A DNA stretch of 64,000 nucleotides from Strigamia acuminata (Eukaryota; Arthropoda; Chilopoda; Geophilomorpha; Linotaeniidae): assembly GCA_949358305.1 (NCBI GenBank), contig OX442318.1:13126517-13190516 (forward strand). The letters run 5' to 3'. Shown piece by piece: positions 32,870-44,422 of this stretch. The notes beneath the pieces are model-generated. The model was not told the DNA's origin. It saw only the letters and a program-made list of their open reading frames with translations, and ran no database searches. The position numbers were made by a program, and so were the translations under genes. Position 1 is the stretch's first letter. Each line of letters begins with the position of its first letter.

Positions 32870-34723
32870 TTGGAAAGTACACAAGAACATATTTGGAAAA
32901 GGGTTAAAATCACTGCACAGAATTAAACTTCTCTGTATCACAAAATCACAAATATTATTCATAGTTGGGCGTCTTTTATTGAATTAAATGCATTAAAATA
33001 ATATTGTCCGCACTACGGTATTATTAAAGTAATATAAATATTTCCACTTTCTTATAATAATTATAGACCTTATCCTATTGGAGCACAAAGTAGCTTTATG
33101 TCACACTGTGATGTGAATTATCCAATTGAGTAAAAACCAGGCGCCTCTTACAAAGTCTTACAAGTTAGTGATTGTTCATATATAAGCTGAACTTGCAGGC
33201 CAGTTCCGACCGATTGCTGATAGTGTGTAAAACACACAGGTCAGGAGGCGCCATTTTTTGTGGTCTGAAAATGCATTTTCTGGTCTAAGTATGCATTTAT
33301 TTGGTTCAAAAATGCATTTTTTGGTTCGAAAATGCATTTTTTGGTTCAAAAGTGCATTTTTTGGTTCAAAAGTGCATTTTTTGGTCCAAATTTATTTTTC
33401 ACAAAATTGCTTACTTTTTTGGAGGATGGGGGAGGGCGGTGAGTGTGTCAGCGTGCCCAAAAACCGTAAGAATGGACCTGTAAACTTGTAAATGTAAAAA
33501 TAATTTTTTTTAACCCAGGGCGCTTTAAAGTGTTAAGTCGGCCCTGAAAATATCCCAAACACAAACCTATAGTAAACTAAACTTTTCTCACCACCACAAC
33601 TTATAAAAATGTTGCCATGTTATTTCAAATAATTTCTTGTAATCAAAATCAGGTCATGTTCATCACATCAAACCTGCAAAAAACAAAATGGTGATCGATG
33701 CAAGGGTTTACCGTATTTTATCGATTAAGAGCCGCGGCTCTTATTCAAAACTGCCATTTTTGTCAGCAATTACAATTTCGGTTTTTCGTTTGTTTCATTT
33801 GTTTAATGCAACAAACGAAGTCTAAATGTACATCGTTCGTAAGGTTAAATACGAAAACAATACCACACTTTTGCAAAAATACGGTATTCGTGGTGTCTCA
33901 ACCGCAGTTACTATTCGAGAGCGGCTACAATTCGAGGGCGACTCTTAATCGGTAAAATACGGTATTTAAAAATAATTCACTGTGTATTGTAACTTACATC
34001 ATACGAATAAAAATCACTCAAGTCATTTACTCACCAAGTACAACTTCTATTTCTCTTTCGTTTCCATTTCTGCGCAGACTTGTTTGTTCAGTCCGGTTGA
34101 ATCATTTTTCACACAAAATACACATCGTCACGATCACGATTTGTAATTGCGTCGGCGATTTTGTTCAAGACAGTATTTTCAAATTTGAAATCAAAATTGG
34201 TAGACATGAAGAGAGTAGCAACTGAAGTAAAGAGATCGGTGTAAAAACGGCAAGAATCGCCAGCCTTTGTGATAGTTTGAGAATGTATGACGTAACAATT
34301 GAGGCAAATGACCAGAAACGACATCTTTTGTGATTGTTACTTAATTTTTTGAGAATGCGTGACGTGAAGATTGATGCAAACGACTAACGAACGTCATTAT
34401 TTGCCAATTTTTAAGCGAACAAAGTACAAATTTTATACAAATTTTAAACCCTGAGATAATTTTATAAATCACTCTAATATACATTATTCTAAATAAAGGC
34501 AGCTAACCAATAATACCTTTTTTTTAAATAAAAAATAAAAAAGGCCTCTACAGCTTCACTTCAAAAATTATTTTCATTTTATTACAGAAATTACAAAAAT
34601 AAAAAATGAAAAAAAAATTTAAATACACATCAATAAAAACTTTACAATAAAATAAAATCTTCTAAAAAATTACTGCTTCCTTAACCCGACATATTCAAAT
34701 TTTGAATTCTTATCCTTCGTAGC
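32870..34723. other. Unit 3 spacer
   Basis: Contains an array of TGCATTTTTTGGTTCAAAA units at about 33285-33395 (five or more, about 20 bp), the GCGCTTTAAAGTGTTAAGTC segment, and the block homologous to 12180-13260. A 250-bp piece (33710-33965), bounded by TTTACCGTATTTTATCGATT and AATCGGTAAAATACGGTATT, is absent from units 1 and 2. Its ends are inverted repeats, so it is probably another small TIR element. Confidence 0.6.
33710..33965. mobile_element. Small TIR element inserted in the unit 3 spacer
   Basis: TACCGTATTTTATCGATTAA at the left and TTAATCGGTAAAATACGGTA at the right are near-exact inverted copies, and the piece is missing from the homologous spacers of units 1 and 2. Flanking TA or TTTA is possible. 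No coding capacity. Confidence 0.7.
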
Positions 34724-35000
34724 ACGACACCACCGCCAATGCAGAACCGCCAAGTCTTTAACCGCCAAGTCACAACCGCCAAAACAATACCGCCAAACCC
34801 ATTATCGCCAAACCATTACCGCCAAAATAACCGGCGCCAATGGTAACAACAGCCAATGCCCCAAAATGGCTTAAAATAACAAAGAATGGATCAAAATGAC
34901 AGAAATTGGCCGGAAACATACAAAAACATACAAAAACGTACGAAAACGTCCAAAAACGTAATGAAAACATACAAAAACGTACCGAAAACGTTTCATATGT
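34724..35000. repeat. ACCGCCAA-rich and ACGTACAAAA-rich short repeats
   Basis: 34724-34870 has about ten spaced copies of CCGCCAA. 34915-34995 has repeats built on AAAACATAC and AAAACGTAC. The phrase CACCACCGCCAATGCAGAAC occurs at 34728 and again at 35578, at the centre of the palindromic pseudogene. This suggests the rearrangement copied or used this sequence. Confidence 0.7.
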
Positions 35001-35164
35001 TGCATATACAGTATATATTGTGGTGTCATCAAGTTTTCTTCATCTCCTCCTCGTCTCCTTCGTTGTCGCATTCGTCTCCTTCGTCTGTTTTATGACGGAT
35101 TCACGTACCGAATATTGGCGGTGTGTAGAATATGACAAAACCAAATGTGATTGGAAATGTGATT

Positions 35165-36237
35165 CCACGTCGCGAAAAGCGGAGCGACGTTGCGGACGGA
35201 TGCGGCCATGTTTCACGGACTCGTTTACTTCTTCGCCGAACTTTTGGTCAGGTCGAGCGGCGCCGCGAAGCTAACGATGATTTTCGGCAAATCCGTGTGT
35301 TATTTCCTCGTTTTGTTACTTCAATCACCGAACGATGAGAACTTGAAATGTGCTGGGGATGTTATGAAACTGATCGGAGCAATTATGACGAATTTATTAT
35401 CCAATTCGACGGATAATTTTTTCGAGACCGAGATGAAGAAATTGAAGGATTTGTTGAGTGCTGATAGCAGCGATATCAGCGTGCAGCGCAGGGAAGTTTT
35501 ATTAGGGGTCATCGAACTGCAGAAATGTAACTGGAGACGTGGAAGTGTGCAAGAAATAAGGATAAGGATTCCACGACACCACCGCCAATGCAGAACCGCC
35601 AAGACTTTCTTCCACACTTCCACGTCCCCAGTTACATTTCTGCAGTTCGATGACCCCTAATAAAACTTCCCTGCGCTGCACGCTGATATCGCTGCCCTCA
35701 GCACTCGAAAAAATTATCCGCCGAATTGGATAATAAATCCGTCATAATTGCTCCGATCAGTTTCATAACATCCCCAGCACACTTCAAGTTCTCATCGTTC
35801 GGTGATTGAAGTAACAAAACGAGGAAATAACACACGGATTTGCCGAAAATCATCGTTAGCCTCGCGGCGCCGCTCGACCTGACCAAAAGTTCGGCGAAGA
35901 AGTAAACGAGTCCGTGAAACATGGCCGCATCCGTCCGCAACGTCGCTCCGCTTTTCGCGACGTATTCTCGGCATTTCGTCAGCATCAGTTGAAGGAAAAT
36001 GTTTTTGTTCTTGTCGCGGATCTGATGCGACAAATGGAAACACAAATGCTAGGCTTTTCATATTGTTGTTCAATTCCAGTAGTAATTTATACTCGGGATG
36101 AACCGTGTGCGTTATTGATGCTGAACGGTTTTCTATCGTACGTCTTAAAATGCGGCGTGGATTTAACTTGGCGAGGTCTCTTGCGATCTTCCATAGCGAT
36201 TGGATATAGAAGGAATGTCAATTGCTGCCATTTTTAA
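35165..36237. pseudogene. PAIP1-like copy C, rearranged into a palindrome
   Basis: The C-terminal two thirds of the gene occurs twice, head to head: once on the plus strand (about 35169-35560) and once on the minus strand (about 35610-35963). The N-terminal start follows on the minus strand up to 36237. Both arms encode the same FHGLVYFFAELLVRSSGAA stretch. The minus arm has lost about 32 bp near 35700-35706. About 160 bp are missing near 36047, between the NLCF-like and SLALK-like codons. No arm can encode a full MIF4G domain. Confidence 0.85.
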
Positions 36238-37320
36238 AATAAAAACTGCGTTCATTTGGGGATGTGTGGGCTAGTGGGTGGTGGAAGCAGTGATGAGGAA
36301 AGGTGTTGGTGATTAATTGCAATTTTTTGGGCTTTTGTTTCTGATTGGTTTTTAGTAATCATGTAGTGCATAAATAAGTTGTTTACAGATAAAAATTTGC
36401 ATAAATCGTGGACTAATACAGTATAGAAAAAATATTTTTAAAAAATTAAATTATTGTTTTTTTTTAAAATTTTAAAAATTAATTTTTCAGACATTTTTAA
36501 AAAATTAAAATTTTTTTTTTAGAAGTTTTTGAACATAATTTTTTTTTTTACTAAAAAAAGAAAAAAAAGTAGTGTTACAACATAATGTGTGTTGTAACTG
36601 TTTGTAACAATGTGAGAGAGAGGTGTAAATTTCCAAGCATAAAAAAGACTCACGTTGATGTCCAACAAATCGCGGATCGAATTCTGGTCTATTTTGTCAA
36701 GTTCAGTTCATATTTAGTCGAAATCAGTCCAAAATTACTCAGCAAAAAATGCCACGTCTTAACTGAATGCACTTTTATTTTGCACAGTAAAGAAAAAGGG
36801 GTCCAAATTCAAGGGGTCAAGAAAAATGGTCACTCTAGTGACCAAATGACAAACTTGAATGATGTAGTTTGCCAACATTATAAAAGTTAAAATTGTACAA
36901 TCCAATGTGATGGGGAATTGAGTATGTTGCTACTTCACAAAATAAAATTTCACATTTGTCACAAACCAGTCATTACAATTCTCAGAAATCTCCTGAATTT
37001 TTTAAAATAGTAATTACTTGTCAACTTTCACAAAATCTCATAATTTTTTTAAAATAGTAATTACTTGTCAACTTTCACAAAACACACAACTTTCACAAAA
37101 TCTCATGGATTTTTTAAAATAGGAATTACTTGTCAACTTTCACAAAACATTAATATAGCTGCAATGCGGTGTTTTTAAGTGGATCGAGTGCCACATTTTT
37201 TACCTGAGTGAACTTTAAAACCTTATGTATTTTTTCATGTCTATATTCAATTCATTGTGTTATTATGGGAGAGATATTCAATCTTATTCGAGTTTTGCAA
37301 ATCTGGATCAAGTCATAGAA
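36238..37320. other. Unit 3 right flank
   Basis: 36238-36895 matches 14083-14860 (promoter-side flank, poly-A/T stretch, GAGAGAGAGGTGTAAATTTC). Beyond about 36895 the match ends. Three copies of TACTTGTCAACTTTCACAAAA lacking its last base, at about 37015-37150, form a small tandem repeat. No gene is seen. Confidence 0.55.
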
Positions 37321-37500
37321 AAGGCTACTTCACATGGATGCGTTAACGCATGCGTTATCACACCAAAGCTGCTTCATCCACATGCGTTGATGTGAACATT
37401 TTTGCATCATCAACGCGCGTTGGCCGTAGCACTATGCGATTTTGTGCAATTTCGTGCGTTAGCGCATGCAGCAACGCATGCATGTGAACTAGGCTTAAAA
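37321..37500. mobile_element. Small MITE with CACATG/GCATGCG inverted ends
   Basis: AGGCTACTTCACATGGATGC at the left is matched by the inverse GCATGCATGTGAACTAGGCT at the right, with internal repeats of ATGCGTT and AACGCATGC. The style resembles hAT-derived MITEs, but I could not find the expected 8-bp duplication, so the family is uncertain. Confidence 0.55.
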
Positions 37501-37985
37501 AGGCAGTGGATTTTAAAAATAACATTCAAATTTATCTATACTATCAATAGTAAGTATTTCAACAAAGAATGTAATTATCACATGGTTTTAAATTCTCTTT
37601 TTTTTTCTTAATGAAAGACGTCAGTTGTATTATTTTCGGATTGCTGTGACAACCGAAGTTACGACATTTGCCCAAATGCACAGGAACGTGTTTTGAAAGG
37701 TTCCTGAATAAACCCATCAGAACCAGCGATGTAGCATTGGTTGCCAGCAAGCAGAGCAATACTGGTATTGTGCTCCCCTACCCAGGTAGTATTCCCTTCC
37801 ACCTTGGCACAAGAGGTGCTTCCTTAGGACTCTGAATTTCGTAGGTCCTAATTCCAAAAATAAAATATTGTGACGGTCTAGTCTTACGCATGGTAACCTG
37901 GGGTGGGACGCATTCTCACGTAAAATAAGACATAACTATTCTGCTGTACTCACCCGTACAGCCCATGCAAAGTGTGGATCCAACA
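37501..37985. other. Left flank of Copia 1
   Basis: AT-rich to about 37620, then unique sequence without a recognised gene. The bases just before the LTR are ATCCAACA. The matching target duplication cannot be checked because the distal part of the right LTR was lost. Confidence 0.4.
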
Positions 37986-38304
37986 TGTTAAGATATGACG
38001 TATATTAATAAGCAATTACTATTTACCACATGTATATGTATATATCTTTCCGTATTATCATGTAGCTCGGTGTTAATGCATGTATTTAGCCAATGCGAAT
38101 AATCGCAGTGTTTGTTTACATGCAGTGTTTGTATGCTGCCTATAGGTGGCGCTGATTGCGATGAGGTCATGTGACCAATCAATAAAGCTTACTCGATTTC
38201 TGGTTTCTCACCTGAGAAGATGATGTCTATTTTTCTCTACAACTAATGTTTTTCCAAACCACTGTTCACACAGCTTTAGAGTTGTTTTATAACAACACAC
38301 AACA
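37986..38304 (+). repeat. Copia 1, 5' LTR
   Basis: 319 bp, TG...CA-type ends (TGTTAAGATA to CAACA). Contains AATAAAGCTT (about 38180-38190), a likely poly(A) signal. Its first 157 bp are repeated at 43791-43947. Confidence 0.85.
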
Positions 38305-39101
38305 AGGTTATGGGCCACAAACAACGTGGGAAAAACAGGCAGAGTGAATAGAAACTTTTCAAGTCAACCACAGGTGAAAAAGGAGGCGTTTCTCCTCCAA
38401 ATCCAAAATGGCGGCGCCCATAAGGAAGGTCATCAACCTGTGTTTATGCCAAGGATCTATGGTTCTACAAGCGGTTATTGGTCATCAAGCGACGCAGGAA
38501 CATTAAATGGGTTCGAACATTAGTAAACTCCTCATTAATAAGTTTATTTTTGCAATTTTCGAACGATTTTCCGAATATCGCGAGGTGCGATTCGTTTAGT
38601 CGACGTGGCTTTGATTTTCGCCGAGAAAACAACTCGACGAGAAATACGCAAGGACGACGACGCTCGACAACCACACGGGAAGTGTGAACGAGCAATAAAC
38701 GAACGGGAATTGCCAAAAACGAGAAAATTCTCAAAGGAACTGAATTTTTCGAGACGAAAGACGGAAAAACGAGGAAAAATCAGCGATACGCAGGACGACG
38801 ATTTTTCCCAACCACACGTGAAGTGTGATTCAAAGCTGTCAGTACAAAACAAGTGGATAGTCTACAGCAGGAAGACAACATATATGAACTTTAATTTCGT
38901 TTATTTCGTTTTATTTTCGAATATATTGTTGAATACCATTATTAGCTTAGTGTTGTTAATAGGATACACTAACATAGTTTAAGAGCGCATTAACCTCGCG
39001 GAAATTGCACTATTTTCCACGAGTAACAGTTTTGAAAGTGTTTTTGAGGAAATCTGTGTGTGTATACAGTGTTTAACAAGTGGTGGACACCCAATTTCAC
39101 A

Positions 39102-39752
39102 ATGGACACGGAAAAACTCGAGCGGAAAATAACACTTTTAAACAGAACAAACTACGATACGTGGAAACAGCAAATCAAAGTGCTGTTGATGCACCACGGA
39201 TGTTGGGCTTTCACCGACGGGACACAAGAAGCGCTGGCACCGGGAGCGTCTTGGCGGGATCGCTCGGACTTTCAACTGCGAAAGGGACGAGCTTTCAGCC
39301 TAATTTATTACGCCATTGAGGAGCAATATCACGAATTGCTCAGCGGGACCGAAGATGCGAAAACAGCGTGGGACACGCTGAAGACAAACTTCGAACCGGT
39401 CTCGAGGGCGAGAATTATACGTCTGCTGGACGAATTCTTTAACCTGAAATACGATCCAGCGACGGAGACGATCGGCGTATTCGCGGCGAAGATACGCAAT
39501 GCAGCAAAGCGACTAGCCGATGTCAAGCATGACTTGGACAATTTGTATCAAGCATTCCAGCTTATCCGATACCTGCCACAAGAATACCAGTCAATTGTGC
39601 AGAGTATTTATCGATGAAACGATAAGGATTTCACACTGGAAAAGGTTGAAGCGGAATTGGTCGCCGAAGAGGGCAGACTCGCGCAACAACGCAGAGATTC
39701 GGGCCAGGCGCCAATTATAGACTCTTTCAACATGGGAACAAACACAAAGAAC
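39102..39752 (+). pseudogene. Copia 1 gag (UBN2-type), truncated
   Basis: Starts MDTEKLERKITLLNRTNYDT and carries the capsid-like gag fold of Copia elements (NYDTWKQQI, AKTAWDTL, LKYDPATE). A TGA at 39615 interrupts the frame just after QSIVQSIYR; the same frame stays recognisable (DKDFTLEKVEAELVAEEGRL) to about 39750. There the sequence jumps into the integrase region, so the CCHC knuckle, the protease and most of the pre-integrase zinc domain are missing. Gag of intact relatives assembles the particle that packages the RNA. Confidence 0.85.
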
Positions 39753-39753
39753 A

Positions 39754-42705
39754 ATGAGCAAGGGAGGTGCAGTAATTGGGCTGCCATTCTTGGACGTGCC
39801 AATCACTCAGTGCGACGTTTGCACATTAGCCAAGAAGAAGGCGATTTCTCATAAGTCATTGCCAGGAATTAGATCGACAGAGCCACTCCAATTGCTACAC
39901 ATGGATGTATGTGGAGCATTTAGCACACCAACACTCTCGGGAAACAAATACTTCTTAACTATCACGGACGACTTCTCTCGTTATTCAACAGTTTACTTAA
40001 TGAAGAAGAAGGACGAAGTATTTGACATTTTCCAAAAACACGTGAAACGTATAGAACGATTGCTTGGGAAATCGGTTCTCGCAATTCGTACGGATAACGG
40101 TATGGAGTTCTGCTCAAACAAGTTTGGAGAGTACCTCCAAGGACTAGGAATCGCCCACGAGAGGACGAACGAGTACACTCCTGTCCAAAATGGCGTTTCC
40201 GAGAGACTCAACCAGACATTAGCAAATGGAATGCGAGCGCTTGTCTACGATGCCGGCTTGGAACATCGATTCTGGGGAGAAGCCATCCTGACTTTCAACT
40301 ATCTCAGGAACAGGATCGCAAAGCTGAATTCGGACAAGACGCCGATGAAATTGTACTACGGACGTAAACCATCACTGAGACATTTGAGAAAATTCGGAAG
40401 CTTATGCTTTGTGCAGAAAAGAATTCGAGATGGCAAAATCGCCAACAAGAGTTTGCATGGCATCATGCTCGGATATTCAAGAATCACGAAGGGATATAGA
40501 GTATGGCTGCCAGAATTTTCCAAAGTAATCGAAACCAGCGACGTGAAGTTCGTAGAAAGCAGGCGCGGTGTTGAAGGCGTGCTGGGCTTACCAGAAAAAT
40601 ACACGACATACATCGATAATTTGGACGACAATTTGGACATTGACAATGAGCGCCAATATTATTCGGATGAAGATGTCAGGCCGCCACTACCCCCGCCAGT
40701 ACCAGTTAAGAAGAAGGAAGATCCACAACTGGAATTGCCCCCAGTTAAATTGAAATTTAGACTGCCAGACGACAAGTTGCGTCATAATTTACCAGAAGTG
40801 AAGTTGCAGGGCACTTTGCCACAACCCGGACAAGGACTTTTGAATCCAGTTCCAACTATTCCTGCACTAGTTTGGAAGAAAACGGAGAAAGTCAGACCGA
40901 CTGGACAAAGGGATGTCGAGTACACGATCGAGGGCTACGACAAACCCAAGTTACGCTCGATACCCGACGTGAAGCGTTACTGTACTGACCACAATCTTCG
41001 CGTACCAGAGCATCTGTTTGAGGACAAAAGAAAGAAAAAGCCCTCAGAATCAAACACGACGACAGATAGTCTTGACGTGGACTTTGACGATATGAATATC
41101 AACTTCGAAGCCAATCACCTAGAGGTCCACGTACCCGTACGCTATGAGGAAATTGCGACTTTACCCGAAAGGAATGAATGGTGCCAAGCGATGAACGACG
41201 AGATTGACACCATGCATGAGCGCGAGGTTTGGGAACTTGTTCCACCACCGCCCAACACTAAGATAGTGGGTTGCAGATGGATTTACACGACCAAACAGAA
41301 CGAAGAGGGGGAAATCGCACGTTGTAAGGCGAGACTTGTCGCGCAGGGTTTCTCTCAAGTCTACGGCGAGTCGTATGAGGAGACATTCTCACCCGTAGTA
41401 GACTTTTCAATCGTGCGCTTCATGTTCACGTTACTAGTTTGTATGCTCAAGTGGTCATACATTCAGGCAGACGTCAAGTGTGCGTATCTTTACGCAAAGT
41501 TGCATAAAACAGTCTACATGTGTCAGCCAAAAGGTTTCATCATTGAAGGCAAAGAGAACTATGTCTGCAGGCTCCTCCGAGCCATATATGGTTTACACCA
41601 ATCTGGAAGAGAATGGGGAATAGAACTGGAGGAGACTTTGTTGAAACTAGGACTTGAACACGTAAATTGGTGCAATTGCGTCTATAAATACGGAGATATT
41701 GCGTATCTAATCGTCTACGTTGACGATATCGTTGTCTTTGGAAAGCAGTACGAAGATGCGATGAAAATACTCAACATGATTGGAACGCAATTTGATTTAG
41801 TAATACTCGGACAAACGAAGAAGTTGCTAGGAGTCGAATTTCATTCGCATCAACAACAATTAGTTCTTCACCAAAGGTCGTACGTGAACAAAGTGTTGTT
41901 AAAGTTTAAAAACCACTTGGAACATGTGAAGATTCGATCTCAACCGATGACGAAAGCAACTGTTCTCACGAAACGAGATTGCCCAGACACAATTGATGAA
42001 TTCAAAGCCATGGAAGGAATCCCATATAGAAGCTTACTTGGATGTTTGGCATTCATCGCGTCGAGGACAAGGCCCGACATGACTTATGCAGTGAACATCC
42101 TGAGTCAATTTCAATCGAATCCAGGATGGGATCACTGGATTGCGCTACAGGACTTACTCAGTTATTTGAGAACAACGAGAAATCACGGATTGATGTTGTT
42201 CCCGAATGATCGGATCGAGGTAATTGGATACAGCGACTCCGATTATGCGAACAACAGAGATGACCGAATCTCCGTTGGAGGAACACTAGTGACTTTGGGT
42301 AGCACACCCATCTACTGGCGGACCTTCAAACAACGGAACGTAACATTGTCAACAATGGAGGCGGAGTACGTAGCCCTTACAGAAACTGTTAAGGACTACA
42401 TCTGGATTGTTCGTGTTCTGCACGAGATATCCCCAGAATTGGCTGGAAGATTCTCTCATTATGTCATGTGCGACAACATTTCAACAGTGGACTTTACAAA
42501 ATCTTGCGTTGAGAATAGAAAAACGAAGCACATTGACATCCGTTACCATTTTATAAGAGAACTTGTTAAAAGAGATAATCTTCTAATTGTTCATGTAGGC
42601 ACGAAGTCCAATTATGCCGATATCTTTACAAAGTCAGTTGATAAAGCTGACTTGGTAAAGTTTTGCGATCGTTTCTTAGTTGATTTAAGCATTTTGCGTG
42701 CTTGA
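39754..42705 (+). CDS. Copia 1 pol remnant: integrase, reverse transcriptase, RNase H
   Basis: Open frame of 983 codons. It starts just before the last two Cys of the integrase zinc finger (CDVCTLAKKK), with the His part deleted. The catalytic core has LHMDVCGAF, IRTDNGMEF and QNGVSERLNQ (D, D, E). The RT domain (about residues 480-720) has QADVKCAYLYA and the YVDD box in LIVYVDDIVVFG. RNase H (about 820-960) has GYSDSDYANN and STMEAEYVALTE. The enzymes reverse-transcribe and integrate the element. With no protease or packaging gag, this copy cannot be autonomous, and the 39754 ATG is simply the first in the fused frame, not the natural start. Confidence 0.9.
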   Translation: MSKGGAVIGLPFLDVPITQCDVCTLAKKKAISHKSLPGIRSTEPLQLLHMDVCGAFSTPTLSGNKYFLTITDDFSRYSTVYLMKKKDEVFDIFQKHVKRIERLLGKSVLAIRTDNGMEFCSNKFGEYLQGLGIAHERTNEYTPVQNGVSERLNQTLANGMRALVYDAGLEHRFWGEAILTFNYLRNRIAKLNSDKTPMKLYYGRKPSLRHLRKFGSLCFVQKRIRDGKIANKSLHGIMLGYSRITKGYRVWLPEFSKVIETSDVKFVESRRGVEGVLGLPEKYTTYIDNLDDNLDIDNERQYYSDEDVRPPLPPPVPVKKKEDPQLELPPVKLKFRLPDDKLRHNLPEVKLQGTLPQPGQGLLNPVPTIPALVWKKTEKVRPTGQRDVEYTIEGYDKPKLRSIPDVKRYCTDHNLRVPEHLFEDKRKKKPSESNTTTDSLDVDFDDMNINFEANHLEVHVPVRYEEIATLPERNEWCQAMNDEIDTMHEREVWELVPPPPNTKIVGCRWIYTTKQNEEGEIARCKARLVAQGFSQVYGESYEETFSPVVDFSIVRFMFTLLVCMLKWSYIQADVKCAYLYAKLHKTVYMCQPKGFIIEGKENYVCRLLRAIYGLHQSGREWGIELEETLLKLGLEHVNWCNCVYKYGDIAYLIVYVDDIVVFGKQYEDAMKILNMIGTQFDLVILGQTKKLLGVEFHSHQQQLVLHQRSYVNKVLLKFKNHLEHVKIRSQPMTKATVLTKRDCPDTIDEFKAMEGIPYRSLLGCLAFIASRTRPDMTYAVNILSQFQSNPGWDHWIALQDLLSYLRTTRNHGLMLFPNDRIEVIGYSDSDYANNRDDRISVGGTLVTLGSTPIYWRTFKQRNVTLSTMEAEYVALTETVKDYIWIVRVLHEISPELAGRFSHYVMCDNISTVDFTKSCVENRKTKHIDIRYHFIRELVKRDNLLIVHVGTKSNYADIFTKSVDKADLVKFCDRFLVDLSILRA

Positions 42706-42728
42706 TGAGAAATAAGATAATACGGGGG

Positions 42729-43775
42729 AAGTCACTTCATTTCGTCGCCATTCATTTCGTCGCCCCCGTACTTTTTTTTAATAAAGGTTGTGTTGAAATT
42801 TTTTTTTTTATTTTGTCGCCCTAATTTCATCAACATATCATTTCGTTGCCCTATCATTTCGTCGCCCTATCATTTCGTCGCCCTATAATTTCGTCGCCAT
42901 ATCATTTCGTTGCCATTTCATTGTTGTGGAATTTTCACCGCCATTGCAGTAGAACACGCCGAAGCGTAACGTCGTATAGACGTGCGCCGAAACGTTGTAG
43001 CGACGTTTCATTTATTAATTTCTTCTTTCCATTCTTTGTGGCTTTTTGATTGCTCAATTCCCCCCTCGTCTGCCATCCAACAAATGGAGTTGGAAGAAAA
43101 AAAACCAATGGCTAACGGAGAAGAAGATGAAAATCCAAATACAATTCCATCTTTTAAGGGTGACTAATTTCATGCTGCAGTACAAATACCTCATGATCAT
43201 TTATTGCAGAGATGATTCCTGGTATTCGAAGAATTTCGGGGAATCTAATGCTTTGGTTTCAGATATTAAGCGAGACTTTTGTGTGGTTTGGACTAGAAGG
43301 TTTTATGATGTACATGCCCAAGTATTTAGAACACAAGTTTCACATTACAGCATCACAAGCAAGCATTTGGACAGGTAACGATTAATTAAATTGATTACAA
43401 TTGGGCAATTAATATATTTTTAATCAATTCACACAAGGAACCGCATTTTTCCTTCCCTCTGTGGTCGGTGATCTCGTCGTTGGGTTTCTCGTACAGCGTT
43501 ATCAACCAACGACCAAACAGTTAGCTGCCATCTTATCCGTGGCCAAAACACTACAAGCCATTATAATGGCCGTATCATTTCGTCGCCCTTCATTTCGTCG
43601 CCGTGTCATTTCGTCGCCCTTCTGTTCGGTTTGGGTTGTTTTCGTTCTTCAACCGTATCATTTCGTCGCCCTTCATTTCGTCGCCCTTTTTCCATTTTGG
43701 GTGTCATTTCGTCGCCAAAAACGGCGACGAAATGACACGGCGACGAAATGAAGGGCGACGAAATGAAGAAACCCC
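42729..43775. mobile_element. Foldback/MULE-like element with ATTTCGTCGCC repeats
   Basis: A 9-bp direct repeat ATACGGGGG (42720-42728 and 43776-43784) flanks the element, which sits in the polypurine tract of Copia 1. Both ends read CTTCATTTCGTCGCC in inverted orientation. Inside are many copies of ATTTCGTCGCC: about eight at 42737-42925, several at 43577-43710, and three inverted at 43716-43765, forming a hairpin around GGCGACGAAAT. Multiple short subterminal repeats and a 9-bp duplication are the hallmarks of foldback/Mutator-like elements. The middle has unrecognised ORFs of up to 110 codons (43046-43378). Confidence 0.7.
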
Positions 43776-43947
43776 ATACGGGGGGCCGAATGTTAAGATA
43801 TGACGTATATTAATAAGCAATTACTATTTACCACATGTATATGTATATATCTTTCCGTATTATCATGTAGCTCGGTGTTAATGCATGTATTTAGCCAATG
43901 CAAATAATCGCAGTGTTTGTTTACATGCAGTGTTTGTATGCTGCCTA

Positions 43948-44422
43948 TGTTGTTTTCCGATCCCAAATAGTCCTCCGTACTCATCACGGATATTATTAGT
44001 ATTTTTCCCAGCATCAAGCTGCTTCCTATATTTATTTAGTCTTTAATTGATTATTTAGCATTGGACATAATGCTGCCCGCAGCTTAGTATTATATAAGTT
44101 TACCTTTTCCAACACCAGATGGTGTCACTTGTACCTTTCCACAAATCCAAGATGTCAGCCTGCACGTATGCAGTGCTTTATCATTGCTTTTCATCCAAAT
44201 GGATTCACATTGTAAGTTTCGCTTTTATTTATTAAATATATGTTATTTTTACACTGCCTAGTTGTTGTTTAGCTGCAGATAAGCACGTTTTCCATGTGCG
44301 GCAGCTCTTTTCTGCTCGCCATTAGCGGCGACGTTGCGCGCCCGCCATTTCGGCCGCGCATTTGCGTTATTCACGCTTCCACACGGTCGTACAGACCGCC
44401 AAGCGCCTCCTCCTCTGCTACA
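43948..44422 (+). repeat. Copia 2, putative 5' LTR
   Basis: 475 bp by the TG...CA rule and its position next to the primer site. A perfect 11-bp inverted repeat, TCCTCTGCTAC/GTAGCAGAGGA, spans the LTR-primer-site junction (about 44411-44437). No second LTR is available for confirmation. Confidence 0.5.

Larger units (their letters stand above)
37986..43947 (+). mobile_element. Copia-family LTR retrotransposon 1
   Basis: The left LTR is 37986-38304 (starts TGTTAAGATA, ends AACA), followed by AGGTTATGGGCC, a Copia-type binding site for an internal part of initiator tRNA-Met. The order is gag fragment, integrase, reverse transcriptase, RNase H. The polypurine tract (43776-43788) precedes the right LTR at 43791, which stops at 43947 where Copia 2 is inserted. 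The 157 bp shared by the two LTRs differ at one base, so insertion is recent. The protease and zinc-knuckle region is deleted, and a foldback-like element sits at 42729-43775. Confidence 0.9.

Noticed and set aside
34886-35338. Short ORFs across the ACCGCCAA/ACGTAC repeats and the left palindrome arm
   Set aside because: They arise from short repeats and from the wrong frame of the PAIP1-like fragment.
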